A DNA stretch of 64,000 nt from positions 62,001 to 126,000 of the forward strand of contig JACRMI010000131.1 of the NCBI GenBank assembly GCA_016215025.1, written 5' to 3'. This DNA comes from Chloroflexota bacterium. Lineage in GTDB: Bacteria; Chloroflexota; Anaerolineae; UBA4142. This document shows positions 8,629 to 17,546 of the stretch, piece after piece. The notes under the pieces are model-generated. The model made no database searches and was not told where the DNA came from. It saw only the letters and a program-made list of their open reading frames with translations. Made by a program: the position numbers and the translations under genes. The first letter of the stretch is position 1, and every line of letters starts with the position of its first letter.

Positions 8629-10308
8629 ATGTTAGCCAAAAAACACATCTCAGTTATTATTGTGTTATTGCTCATGGTGATAGCGACAGCCATGATTGCG
8701 CCGAGTGTTTCCGCACAAGGCCGAACACCCCCAACGTTGACGCCGACTGCAACCGCGACCAAAGTGCCGCCTACAGCAGTTAAAGTAGTTCCAACTGCAA
8801 CGGCCGTGCCGCCCACGGCAGTTAAAGTAGCTCCGACGGCAACGTCTGTGCCGCCCACAGCGACCAAAGTACCGCCAACTGCAACCAAGGTGCCAACGGC
8901 GACTCCAGCCCCGAAGAAGCCATTAGTTGTAAATGCATGTGCTACGTGTCAGACATGGAGTTCTTCGATCACTTACTACACCTCAAGCGCTACAGATAGT
9001 GTCTCAGGACTCTCCATTACGTATTATAACGGCGCAACAACGTATATAGCAGGTCCGCTTTCTTTGCCTGCTCACAAAGCCGGTTCATTGAACATTGGCT
9101 CGACTTCGGTTCCAGCAGGATTCGCTGGCTCAGCTGTACTGACATCGGATGTGCCTATTGTTGCCACGTATGTTCAGATTGCCAATGCGCCTGAAAATGT
9201 CAACTTTCCACGTATGATGTACAGTGCGTTCACGGCGGATGTGGGCGGATCAACCTTCTATGTTCCAACGATTTTGAATAGTGCCTTTGGCACAACTTCA
9301 CGCGTCGGTATTCAGAATATCAGCGATGCAACGATTAGCGCCAATCTCAGATTCTATGCGGTTGGCTCAGTTTCACCGACCCTCAACGTTACAAAAACGA
9401 TCCTTAGCCAAGCATCATTCGTCTTCTTAGCCAGTGATGCAGCTACCTTAGGCGGAGGCGGATTGCCTGCTGGTTTTAACGGTTCATTAGTCATCTCTGC
9501 GTCAGGCGGGACAGCGCCAAAAGTTGTTGCATCTTCGGAAGAAACAGCCGATGCTGGACGTGGCGCAACTGCGTTTGAAGGTTTAGCATCTGGTGCAAAC
9601 AAATTCTACATGCCCACTATGCTTTGCAACTTCGGAGCTAATAGCGCAACGTCGAATTACGCAATTCAAAACACCAGTCTCGTCAGTACCGCCAATGTCA
9701 CTATTTCTTATTACAATACATCGGGTGGATTGATCACTACTTCACCCAGTTTACCAGTGGGTGCCGCGAACAAGATTTCCCGCAATCCTTGCACAGACGG
9801 TGTCCCCAATGGAACTTCGGGTTCCGCCGTGATTAACGCAACGGGTGCACCAATTATCGCTATCGGCAAAGTTGCTGGCACCGATGGTCTTAAGACAGCT
9901 TTTACCGGAATAAGTACAGGTAGTACAAAAGTTGCGGCTGCATACATTCGCTGGGCGGCAGATACGACCACGGACTTTCGCTCTAACATCGCCATTATGA
10001 ATGTTGGCACTAGCAATGCAACCAACATTGTTGCAAAATACTACGACAACGCAGGCAATGTGTACACCGAGAACGTTGCGACAGGTGCCAATCCATTGGG
10101 ATCGCTCATCAAGCGGAATACCAATCCTACAACAGCAGGTGCGCCTGTGGGCTTTGGGATTACTCCGGCTTTTGGTGGCGCTGTAGAAATCACAAGCGAT
10201 CAGCCAATTGCGGTAGTTATTAGAAATGCCAAGGATGTCAGCCCAGCTTTGGACAGTGGCACTATCACGAAATTTGGAGAAGATTACAACGCAGTTACGG
10301 TACCTTAA
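8629..10308 (+). CDS. Secreted protein, PT-rich stalk plus repeated beta domains
   Basis: The 559-residue protein begins with a clear Sec signal peptide (MLAKKHISVIIVLLLMVIAT, cleavage after about APSVSA). A Pro/Thr/Val stalk of degenerate PPTAVKVVPTAT units follows (residues about 35-100). The rest is three to four beta-rich modules with recurring FYVPT/FYMPT, YAIQN and YYNTSGG signatures. C100 and C103 (ACATC) fall just after the stalk. No catalytic motif was recognised, and an adhesin or cell-envelope role is only suggested by architecture. The ribosome binding site AAAGGAG lies 7 bases before ATG 8629. A strong terminator follows the stop codon, so it appears to be a monocistronic unit. 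Confidence 0.85.
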   Translation: MLAKKHISVIIVLLLMVIATAMIAPSVSAQGRTPPTLTPTATATKVPPTAVKVVPTATAVPPTAVKVAPTATSVPPTATKVPPTATKVPTATPAPKKPLVVNACATCQTWSSSITYYTSSATDSVSGLSITYYNGATTYIAGPLSLPAHKAGSLNIGSTSVPAGFAGSAVLTSDVPIVATYVQIANAPENVNFPRMMYSAFTADVGGSTFYVPTILNSAFGTTSRVGIQNISDATISANLRFYAVGSVSPTLNVTKTILSQASFVFLASDAATLGGGGLPAGFNGSLVISASGGTAPKVVASSEETADAGRGATAFEGLASGANKFYMPTMLCNFGANSATSNYAIQNTSLVSTANVTISYYNTSGGLITTSPSLPVGAANKISRNPCTDGVPNGTSGSAVINATGAPIIAIGKVAGTDGLKTAFTGISTGSTKVAAAYIRWAADTTTDFRSNIAIMNVGTSNATNIVAKYYDNAGNVYTENVATGANPLGSLIKRNTNPTTAGAPVGFGITPAFGGAVEITSDQPIAVVIRNAKDVSPALDSGTITKFGEDYNAVTVP

Positions 10309-10326
10309 CTAAAATCAGTATTCAAG

Positions 10327-10369
10327 CAGGAGAGGGCTGCACGGAACTCTATGCCTCTCCTGTTTTTTT
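10327..10369 (+). terminator. Rho-independent terminator
   Basis: A perfect 9-bp stem, CAGGAGAGG (10327-10335) with CCTCTCCTG (10354-10362), is followed by seven T residues. It ends the secreted-protein transcript and shows that an in-frame ATG at 10351 is not the start of the next gene. Confidence 0.9.
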
Positions 10370-10383
10370 ATGAGAGGAATTCT

Positions 10384-10836
10384 ATGATTAAATTCAAGCA
10401 ATTAGCTATCATCATGCTTGCACTGCTTGTATCGCCTTCTTGCCAAAACACATCTTCGGGGGAATCTTCAACTTTGCCAATTCAAGCAACCCCAACGCTC
10501 ATTTCTCCCACGGCAGGTTATGGCGGGATTTTTGGAACAATACAAGGCGACGCTCCTTTGTGGAAAGGAAAATCACTTTTCGTGTATGCAGCACCATTCT
10601 CCGGTGACTCGGCAGGGCAAGGAATTTACATTTTGGAATCAATATTACACGCCAAAGCTGAGGTCCAGTTCAATGGTCAATTTCAAATAAATAATCTCAC
10701 ACCGGGATCTTACGTCCTGGTTATAGGACCAAATTCGAATGATGCAAGAGCTGCGCTGGATGAAGGCAAACCCTATGTCTTTCAAGTAACCAGTGACGAG
10801 CTTATTAACGCAGGAACAATCATCATCCAACCCTAA
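10384..10836 (+). CDS. Small exported protein, possible lipoprotein
   Basis: A 150-residue protein starting at ATG 10384, preceded by GAGAGG. The earlier in-frame ATG at 10351 lies inside the upstream terminator. The N-terminus MIKFKQLAIIMLALLVSPSC looks like a lipoprotein signal, although SPSC is a poor lipobox. The mature part has a beta-sandwich look: GIFGTIQGDAPLWKGKSLFV, and QFQINNLTPGSYVLVIGP resembles carboxypeptidase-regulatory/prealbumin-like folds. It probably sits on the outer face of the membrane; the function is unknown. It lies between two other plus-strand surface-glycan genes. Confidence 0.75.
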   Translation: MIKFKQLAIIMLALLVSPSCQNTSSGESSTLPIQATPTLISPTAGYGGIFGTIQGDAPLWKGKSLFVYAAPFSGDSAGQGIYILESILHAKAEVQFNGQFQINNLTPGSYVLVIGPNSNDARAALDEGKPYVFQVTSDELINAGTIIIQP

Positions 10837-10893
10837 AGACACCTAGGAAAACAGTTATTGCATAATGATCATTAAAGCAAAGTAATCTTTCAA

Positions 10894-11622
10894 ATGGTTA
10901 ATACCACCCAACGAACTCTGCGCAAGAACTTGAAACTAGTCCATTTATTAATCACAGACAAATCTTGTTATCGAATTGTCAATCAGGTGCTTAAAGACCA
11001 TCTTACGTACTTGGATGCTTCGGCATTAGCCGATTTATATGATTGTGTCTCTAATTTGGAAAAAGAAAATCGAGCGGGAATTCTTATCGAAACAGGGTGT
11101 GCGCTTGGCGGATCGGCATTAACAATTACAGCCTCTAAGCGAATCACGCGGCCTTTCTACATCTATGATGTGTTTGGAATGATACCGCCTCCTTCTGAAT
11201 TTGATGGAAGCGATGTACACACGCGATATAATGTTATTGCGTCTGGGAAATCACACGGATTAGGTAAAAGAAAATATTACGGGTATGAGGAAAATTTACT
11301 CGAACATGTGCGTGAAACCTTTGAATCTTACGGATACCCTGTAGAAAAACATAAAGTTCACTTAGTCAAAGGGCTATTCCAAAACACACTATCTATTAAC
11401 GAACCAGTAGCTTTTGCGCACTTGGATTGCGATTGGTACGAATCTGTTCTACTTTGTCTGCAACGGATCGAACCGCATCTTGTTAAAAGTGGAACTCTAG
11501 TTATCGATGATTACTACCATTGGTCAGGTTGTCAAAAAGCGGTCGAGTATTACTTTGCAGACAAAAAAAGCCGGTTTAAGTTTGTAAAAAAATCGCGGTT
11601 GCATATTGTCCGGATAGTGTAA
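10894..11622 (+). CDS. TylF/macrocin-type O-methyltransferase
   Basis: A 242-residue class I SAM-dependent methyltransferase. LIETGCALGGSALTI (about residues 64-78) is the glycine-rich SAM loop. IYDVFGMIPPPSE (about 90-101), VAFAHLDCDWYESVLLCLQR and TLVIDDYYHWSGCQKAVEYY match the TylF/MycF family, whose members methylate sugar hydroxyls; the DCDW and DDY acidic residues are the metal and catalytic sites in that family. Family length is about 220-260, so it appears complete. In this locus it probably caps or decorates the surface glycan. It converges on the sulfotransferase gene with 23 bp between stops. Confidence 0.88.
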   Translation: MVNTTQRTLRKNLKLVHLLITDKSCYRIVNQVLKDHLTYLDASALADLYDCVSNLEKENRAGILIETGCALGGSALTITASKRITRPFYIYDVFGMIPPPSEFDGSDVHTRYNVIASGKSHGLGKRKYYGYEENLLEHVRETFESYGYPVEKHKVHLVKGLFQNTLSINEPVAFAHLDCDWYESVLLCLQRIEPHLVKSGTLVIDDYYHWSGCQKAVEYYFADKKSRFKFVKKSRLHIVRIV

Positions 11623-11645
11623 TTAGTTCTCAAAAACCGAACGGA

Positions 11646-12563
11646 CTATTTCCACATATTCAAATCACGATGCAAAAATTCAGCCAGCTTGGTATTTTGT
11701 TGTCGATACAAATTTGCAAGTTTGGCAATAACATCCTCCGAAATTGGCATTTCTTTCTTCAAACCCAAATGACCAAGGATTCTGACTAAATAATTCACAG
11801 GTTTGGTTAATCCATAATGCCATGCCCTATGAAGCAAGTGCGTACCAACTAAAGAATACTCGCCGGTCAATTCCTTTGCATTGATGCTCGGCGGGATAAA
11901 CGAATCATCTACCTCAAGAAATCTAAATATCGTTTGCAGCCAGTGCACAGGATTAATGCAAATATCTTCATAGATTAAAACCAGAATCTTTTCTCGCGGA
12001 AATAAATCAAGATATCTCATTAATTGTTCATAGTAAAAGCCCATTTCCAAAATTGATTCATAGCTTGCCTCCGCTAATTGACCAGATTCCTCCGAAGTAA
12101 CGCGTTGTGAATTACGTACCGCTTTCCGAACACGTTCACTGACGTAATTCACCGATCGCCAATCTCCCCAGTTAGATTCCCGAAACCACTCATTCGGGTC
12201 GCGAATTGGAATATATCCCATGCGCATGATCCAAAAATATGCTGAGATTGCTCGATCAACCGGATCGCGCAAACTCACGATTAAACGCGCATTCGGAAGA
12301 TGTTTGTAGATTAACCCCGGCGATTCCTTTCGGTAGAGGTATGACGGTCTCGCCTCACCGATAGCTTTCTGACCCGCATATTCAGCAAACCATTGTTCAT
12401 ACCACTTTATATCTTGATTGTGTTCGGAGTAATAAGGTTCTTCAAAGAAAGGGATTTCCTTTTTACGCGGCATGAATATGTCAGGGTGTTCTCTCATACA
12501 TCGATGCATCCAAGTTGTAGCAGCTTTTTGAGTTCCGAGTATGAGAAAATTGGGCAAGGTCAT
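11646..12563 (-). CDS. Sulfotransferase (PAPS-dependent)
   Basis: A 305-residue sulfotransferase. GTQKAATTWM (residues 10-19) is the PSB loop that binds the 5'-phosphosulfate of PAPS, with K13 the catalytic lysine. RLIVSLRDPVDRAISAYFW (about residues 93-112) is the 3'-phosphate binding region. The fold resembles heparan-sulfate/NodH-type carbohydrate sulfotransferases more than cytosolic ones. It is the last gene of the long minus-strand glycan operon, so the glycan probably carries sulfate esters. PAPS synthesis genes are not in this window. Confidence 0.92.
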   Translation of the reverse strand: MTLPNFLILGTQKAATTWMHRCMREHPDIFMPRKKEIPFFEEPYYSEHNQDIKWYEQWFAEYAGQKAIGEARPSYLYRKESPGLIYKHLPNARLIVSLRDPVDRAISAYFWIMRMGYIPIRDPNEWFRESNWGDWRSVNYVSERVRKAVRNSQRVTSEESGQLAEASYESILEMGFYYEQLMRYLDLFPREKILVLIYEDICINPVHWLQTIFRFLEVDDSFIPPSINAKELTGEYSLVGTHLLHRAWHYGLTKPVNYLVRILGHLGLKKEMPISEDVIAKLANLYRQQNTKLAEFLHRDLNMWK

Positions 12564-12594
12564 GGGTTCATCCTGTTCCTAACGCATTTGAAAA

Positions 12595-13776
12595 TTAGTT
12601 ATCATGAACAACGTCTTGAAATAGTGCGATATACTCTTGAGAAATCCGGGGCATGGTAAAGTTCTGGCTCATCCGCTTACCACGTTCCGCCAGCCCTTGT
12701 CGTGTTTGAGGATTCTCGAGCAATTCCACAATGGCATTTCCCAACTCAATTGGGCTTTGCAAAGGAACCAGCCAACCAGTAATTCCATGCTGAACTAACT
12801 CGCGCGTTCCAGGAATATCTGTTGCCAAGACCGGTATGCCACATGCCATACTTTCTAAGATAACCGTAGGCAAACCCTCCCAAAGCGATGGAAGAACAAA
12901 TAGATCCAGACTTTTTAGGAATGGAACCACCTCTCTAGTTTGTCCAGCGAACAGCACATGGTCAAGTACTTGCAATTCCTCCGCTGTTTTCTCCAATCGA
13001 CTCTTAAGCTCCCCATCGCCTGCGAAAACAAAATGTACATGTGGAAATTTTTCTATGACGTAAGGTATCGCTTGAATCAAGTAGAGATACCCTTTTTGCT
13101 CAGACAATCGCCCCATACATCCAACGATCAACTTATTCTCAATCCCGAACCGTACCCATTTTACAGCTGCTTGGTTTTCGTTTTCAAGAAAATCCGCAGG
13201 TAAGGCATTGTGAATAAGATAGATAGGCTTGCCGAGCCAGCGGACCAACGTGCGCCGCTTGAGCTGATCGACCGCCGCTTGGGAAATGCCCACTTCGGCA
13301 TCAACACATAAAGAAAAAAAACAATTCGTTATAATTTTTTCGAGAACCCAACCGATCGATCCCTTTCCCCATTCCAATCCTGAGATATGCAATGTGCGGA
13401 TGACAGATGTGTATCTGAAAAGTTTAAAAAAAACTGCCGCCAACGATGCCATCTGATAATGACTGTGAATTATATTTATCTGATGCGTTTGGCAATAATT
13501 AGCAATTTGACGTATCCCTAAGAGATATTGAAGAAAACTGAATTTGTCACGACATTCTCCAGCAAAAAATACCTCGATCCCTTCGAGTTGCAAAACCTGA
13601 CACCAATGCATTTCTGTTTGTCCACCCCGTTTCCAAAAGGCACACACCGAAACATCTACCGCATCGCGTTTCAATTGCCTTGCCAGCTCGATTCCAAACC
13701 GCTCTCTGCCTCCATCGACATTACCAATATCCAAGCCGACGATTATTTCCAGAACCCGCAAACTATTTTCTGGCAT
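12595..13776 (-). CDS. Glycosyltransferase family 4
   Basis: The 393-residue protein is a complete GT4/GT-B glycosyltransferase. The N-terminal VGLDIGNVDGGRERFGIELA has the glycine loop for the acceptor domain. The C-terminal domain starts about residue 195 with IVGCMGRLSEQKGYLYLIQA and carries the donor-binding EX7E region (SLWEGLPTVILESMACGIPV). Its start overlaps the pyruvyltransferase gene by 14 bp, so they are co-translated. The sugar specificity is not readable. Similar proteins are called PimB- or EpsD/F-like. Confidence 0.92.
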   Translation of the reverse strand: MPENSLRVLEIIVGLDIGNVDGGRERFGIELARQLKRDAVDVSVCAFWKRGGQTEMHWCQVLQLEGIEVFFAGECRDKFSFLQYLLGIRQIANYCQTHQINIIHSHYQMASLAAVFFKLFRYTSVIRTLHISGLEWGKGSIGWVLEKIITNCFFSLCVDAEVGISQAAVDQLKRRTLVRWLGKPIYLIHNALPADFLENENQAAVKWVRFGIENKLIVGCMGRLSEQKGYLYLIQAIPYVIEKFPHVHFVFAGDGELKSRLEKTAEELQVLDHVLFAGQTREVVPFLKSLDLFVLPSLWEGLPTVILESMACGIPVLATDIPGTRELVQHGITGWLVPLQSPIELGNAIVELLENPQTRQGLAERGKRMSQNFTMPRISQEYIALFQDVVHDN

Positions 13777-15079
13777 GGTGATAATCCTGAGAAATCATTT
13801 TACCTACGCGATTTGTTTGGTCAGCAATGCGCGGCATAATCTCCGTCAACAATCTATTGACCGCCTCTCTTTGACGCCATAATTGCTCAAGCTTGTCATA
13901 TAACTTGTCTTCGGTTATGCTATCAAGTTCGACCAACCACTCTTGCAAATGGACCGACTCTAATATGCCACGCGTCTTGCTCACGTATCCAACGAATAAA
14001 GTAGGAACCTTCATGTTCAACGCAAAAATACCGGAATGCAGACGCGTGGCTAGAAAAATATCCATGAAACTAAAGAGCGCTTGCAAGTTCGAAGGGGACA
14101 GTCTATCGTCCAAATGCACAACACACGCTTGCAAACTCGGCATCCGATCAATGATAAGTTTTACAGCGATTCGATCATCTTCAATCGGCGATGGACCGGT
14201 CACTTGGGGAAAAAAGTAGATTCTCGCTCCGTACTTGTCTGAAATCCGCGCAAGCGCACAAGCCATCGCCGTATAATACTGATCGAAGCTCTTTTCATCA
14301 AATGCGCGAGTCCATCGACTGATCGCCGTTACCCCAATGGCGGGATGTTCAGCAGCATAACCGGATCGCTGTAATAAACTGCGCGCGTTATCGCGATCAA
14401 TCCGTGGACTAAAACCGAATGCCAGGTCAGGAACATAAAACACTTTATTTTCAGGCACGTGCAATTCTTTGGCGACTTGAAGTGACAATTTTTCTCGTAT
14501 AAACACGATCCGAGCACGCGCATAGAGTCGTCCCAATAAACCGCGCTCCCATCTTCGCTTCAATGGACCCAGGGTCTGCGGCATAACATAGAAAGGCTTA
14601 CGATACCAATGCGCCAACAACACTGGCAATGCAGATAGAATAAACGGTAATCCAAATAGTCCTAGGGTCAAAAACATGTTGCCAGGGCAATTAACCACCA
14701 GATCGGCTTCCTGATACGCCATCAGGACTTGGGACCATTCCTTGGGTAGAAATCGTTTTAGATTAAATCGGGATGGAACAATAGGAACAAGCAGGATAAT
14801 GGCACTGTACAAACCAGCGGCGACAAGACGAAGTATCAGCGACAACCCATGCTGAGATTCAAGCAACGCACGAAAAGATGGAACAACCTCGACACCCAGT
14901 GAGTGCACATATTCTTCTTTAGGATAATTTGCAGAAACAATTATCCGCGCCGTGCTCCACACTGCCCTTAATTGCGAGATTGCAGATTCTAGTAATGCAG
15001 CGTCACCAGCATTGTATGACGAATGAAAATTTAAAATGAGGATGCTAGGAATTTTTTTTTCGGACATTCGACTGATCAT
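13763..15079 (-). CDS. Polysaccharide pyruvyl transferase family protein
   Basis: The 438-residue protein opens with ILNFHSSYNAGDAALLESAI, the N-NxGD motif typical of the CsaB/WcaK/EpsO polysaccharide pyruvyltransferase family, which transfers pyruvate from phosphoenolpyruvate to form a ketal on a sugar. Further family signs are LVVNCPGNMFLTLG, YVMPQTLGPLKRRWERG, VPDLAFGF and TRLHSGIFALNMKVPTLFVG (the RLHS region). The length fits the family. It is 15 bp downstream of the flippase and overlaps the GT4 gene. Pyruvate ketals with sulfates would make the glycan strongly anionic; this is inference from neighbours. Confidence 0.92.
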   Translation of the reverse strand: MISRMSEKKIPSILILNFHSSYNAGDAALLESAISQLRAVWSTARIIVSANYPKEEYVHSLGVEVVPSFRALLESQHGLSLILRLVAAGLYSAIILLVPIVPSRFNLKRFLPKEWSQVLMAYQEADLVVNCPGNMFLTLGLFGLPFILSALPVLLAHWYRKPFYVMPQTLGPLKRRWERGLLGRLYARARIVFIREKLSLQVAKELHVPENKVFYVPDLAFGFSPRIDRDNARSLLQRSGYAAEHPAIGVTAISRWTRAFDEKSFDQYYTAMACALARISDKYGARIYFFPQVTGPSPIEDDRIAVKLIIDRMPSLQACVVHLDDRLSPSNLQALFSFMDIFLATRLHSGIFALNMKVPTLFVGYVSKTRGILESVHLQEWLVELDSITEDKLYDKLEQLWRQREAVNRLLTEIMPRIADQTNRVGKMISQDYHHARK

Positions 15080-15094
15080 GAATAATGGAAAGGG

Positions 15095-16336
15095 TTACAT
15101 AGATTTGAACCACTTGGTAACAAGCCAAATGTAACCTGTAACAAGAACAAGTTCGCTCACGACATAGACGTATGAAACGCCCCACACCCCATAGCGTGGT
15201 ATTACCCACAAGTTCAAAAAAACATTCGTTCCCGCCGATAAACCTTGCGCCACGAGTCGATACTTTTGCCATCCAACTGCTACAAGAACTGCCGAGCTAG
15301 CAAATCCCACGCACTTGAAGAAAACGATGGGGCTAAGAATTGCCAGCAATCCACCCGTGACACTGTACGCATGCCCTAATAACAACTCGATAAAAAGTTG
15401 GCTGCCCGCCCATAATCCAACCCACAGTAGAACGCCCAGTGCAATATAGCCAAGGTACATTCTTTTGACCGTTGGAGCAAACAATTGGGCTTTGGCTTTT
15501 TGCATTTGCGTCAAAATCGGCACCATGACCGTAAATCCTGCCGCGAGAATTACAAATAAAGAATTGACGAACCCCGATGCAGGCGCGTACAGACCTACCA
15601 TTTGCTTATCGGCGAGCATCAGCGCTAACATGGTTTCATCCGCTTGAATATAGACAGTGGATAGCAATTGTGATAGTGTAAAAGGTACCGAGTCCCGAAA
15701 GATTGATGACAACGCCGAAAACGGTGTTAGAAAATCCGGTGTAACAATCACGATAGCAAGGCAGAATCCGATAAACGTTGCTATCAATCGCGCCAGAGCA
15801 AATTGAGATGGTGATTGAATACCGCCCAAAACCAAAAGGATTGCGCCGACTAACCGCCCCCCGCGCGAGATAAATAACAAACCTGAAGCAATCGGTGAGC
15901 GCCTCGTGGCGTTCAGAGAAGCAAGCTCAGTATTGAAAAGACCATCACACAATGTATCCAGTGCGCCAACAAGAACTAGCGATGCGGGAAACATCTCAGG
16001 AACCAACGCTGGCAATACTACGAACAAACTCATCGACCAAAGCGTTCCCAAAATAGATTTGACCGCTAGAATTTGCCCGGTCAATCTCGATAAACTGCTC
16101 GTTATAGCGCCTTGGCGTAAAAGCCAAGAATCAAATCCCCAATTAAAGAAAAAAGAAGATAAACCTGCTACTGAATAGGCAGCAACAAATAATCCATAAC
16201 TGGATGGAGCGAGATGGCGTGCAATAACGAGCGTATAAATGACCGTCAAAAATTGCGCAACGCCTGTGCCACTCCAAAGTAGCGCAATATCTCGCAGAGT
16301 TTTCTGCGCAGACAAATTAATTTGATGAATGGACAT
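15095..16336 (-). CDS. Wzx-like oligosaccharide flippase (MOP superfamily)
   Basis: A 413-residue multi-pass protein with about 12 hydrophobic segments, matching the polysaccharide-synthase/Wzx flippase branch of the MOP superfamily. The N-terminal LRDIALLWSGTGVAQFLTVI and ARHLAPSSYGLFVAAYSVAG, and VYIQADETMLALMLADKQMV midway, are typical. It would flip undecaprenyl-linked oligosaccharide to the outer leaflet. It is notable because the locus also encodes a Wzm/Wzt exporter, so two export routes coexist. No Wzy polymerase was identified with confidence; one of the unassigned multi-pass proteins could serve. Confidence 0.9.
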   Translation of the reverse strand: MSIHQINLSAQKTLRDIALLWSGTGVAQFLTVIYTLVIARHLAPSSYGLFVAAYSVAGLSSFFFNWGFDSWLLRQGAITSSLSRLTGQILAVKSILGTLWSMSLFVVLPALVPEMFPASLVLVGALDTLCDGLFNTELASLNATRRSPIASGLLFISRGGRLVGAILLVLGGIQSPSQFALARLIATFIGFCLAIVIVTPDFLTPFSALSSIFRDSVPFTLSQLLSTVYIQADETMLALMLADKQMVGLYAPASGFVNSLFVILAAGFTVMVPILTQMQKAKAQLFAPTVKRMYLGYIALGVLLWVGLWAGSQLFIELLLGHAYSVTGGLLAILSPIVFFKCVGFASSAVLVAVGWQKYRLVAQGLSAGTNVFLNLWVIPRYGVWGVSYVYVVSELVLVTGYIWLVTKWFKSM

Positions 16337-16343
16337 GAGTCTA

Positions 16344-17546
16344 CTAATATATTTTCAATAAGCGTTGGGCCAAAATATTCCAACTATACTGGTGGCGTAG
16401 GGTCATCGCCACAGTCCGCATTTGTTCAACAACTTGCGGATTATTCACAATCTCCAAGATACCTTGCGCCAGTGCATTAGCATCGCCAGGCGTAACAATT
16501 TTGCCCGCTCCATCTAAAACTTTCCCCGTATCACCCGTATCAGTGGCAACACAGGGTATTCCGGTGGCTATGCTCTCAAGAACCTTAAGGGGTAAGCTGG
16601 CCTGTGCTACTGCTGAATCACGACGCGAATCAACACTCACCTCACCTAATCGATAATAGTAAGGAACTTGCGCGCTATCCACTTTTCCCACAAAACAGAC
16701 GCGCGATTCTATTCCAAGTCGTCGCGCCATTTCTCGAAGAGCATCATAGTCTTCGCCTCCACCAATCATCAACAAAAATGCCGATGGCTCACTCTTTAAT
16801 ATCATGACAAATGCTTCCATTAAAATATCGACAGCGTGCAATACAAGACTCATACTGCCCACATAAACAATTACACGATCTTTGGGAGTTATACCCAACG
16901 ACTGCTTCAATCGATCAAGAGTCTGTGCCACATCCTGTCGATCCAATACAGCGAATCGTTCTTCATCAATTCCATGAGGAATAAGATAGATGCGATCTCG
17001 TGGATACCCCAACGACTGAAATCGTTCGGCGAGAAAAGTAGATTGCACAGTAATTCCAGACATGAAGGAGGGAGACCAGTCCTCAAACCATGCCACAATC
17101 TTTTGTTGCCAAACGTGCTGAAAACGATTTACGAGAGCTTCGTAATCACTGCTATCCAAATATACTGGTGTTCCACGAAGTTTATGAACCATCCAAGCGG
17201 CGAGCAAATTCATGGGTTGTGACTTGCAAACGTGAATAATATCGCCGTTCAATTTCCATGCCGCTCGAAAGAGTCCCCAGGTTGCCCAAGCCGCAATCCA
17301 CAGCATAGTCAACGGATTGAAATAAATTTTGCGGCTTGCCACTTTGCGCACATGCATCTGTCCAATGTACCATATCTCTACGCCATTAACAGCAAATCGA
17401 TGTTGTTTCGTAGAAGCATAATCATGATGCAATCCAACCCATGTAACTTGCTGCCCCAATCGAACGAGCGCGCGAGCAAGCGGAAAATATCTTCCGCCGC
17501 TACCGGGACTTGATAGACTGTCAGTTGCCAAGAAAATTATTTGCAT
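16344..17546 (-). CDS. Glycosyltransferase family 4
   Basis: A complete 400-residue GT-B glycosyltransferase. LATDSLSSPGSGGRYFPLAR is the N-terminal glycine loop. RVIVYVGSMSLVLHAVDILM (about residue 215) starts the donor domain, and the donor-site segment is SLPLKVLESIATGIPCVATD. It overlaps the next GT4 gene by 10 bp and lies 7 bp before the flippase gene, tying it to lipid-linked oligosaccharide assembly. Donor and acceptor are unknown. Confidence 0.92.
   Translation of the reverse strand: MQIIFLATDSLSSPGSGGRYFPLARALVRLGQQVTWVGLHHDYASTKQHRFAVNGVEIWYIGQMHVRKVASRKIYFNPLTMLWIAAWATWGLFRAAWKLNGDIIHVCKSQPMNLLAAWMVHKLRGTPVYLDSSDYEALVNRFQHVWQQKIVAWFEDWSPSFMSGITVQSTFLAERFQSLGYPRDRIYLIPHGIDEERFAVLDRQDVAQTLDRLKQSLGITPKDRVIVYVGSMSLVLHAVDILMEAFVMILKSEPSAFLLMIGGGEDYDALREMARRLGIESRVCFVGKVDSAQVPYYYRLGEVSVDSRRDSAVAQASLPLKVLESIATGIPCVATDTGDTGKVLDGAGKIVTPGDANALAQGILEIVNNPQVVEQMRTVAMTLRHQYSWNILAQRLLKIY

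Noticed and set aside
8523-8888. Minus-strand open frame of AVGGT repeats, antisense to the secreted protein gene
   Set aside because: It is the reverse complement of the PPTAVKV stalk repeats, has no ribosome binding site and resembles no protein.
8750-8905. CRISPR-like array
   Set aside because: Periodic units are protein-coding PT repeats without unique spacers. The same holds for the Ser repeats at 29160-29310.
10351-10383. Upstream start of the small exported protein at ATG 10351
   Set aside because: The ATG lies within the stem of the preceding terminator; ATG 10384 has its own ribosome binding site.
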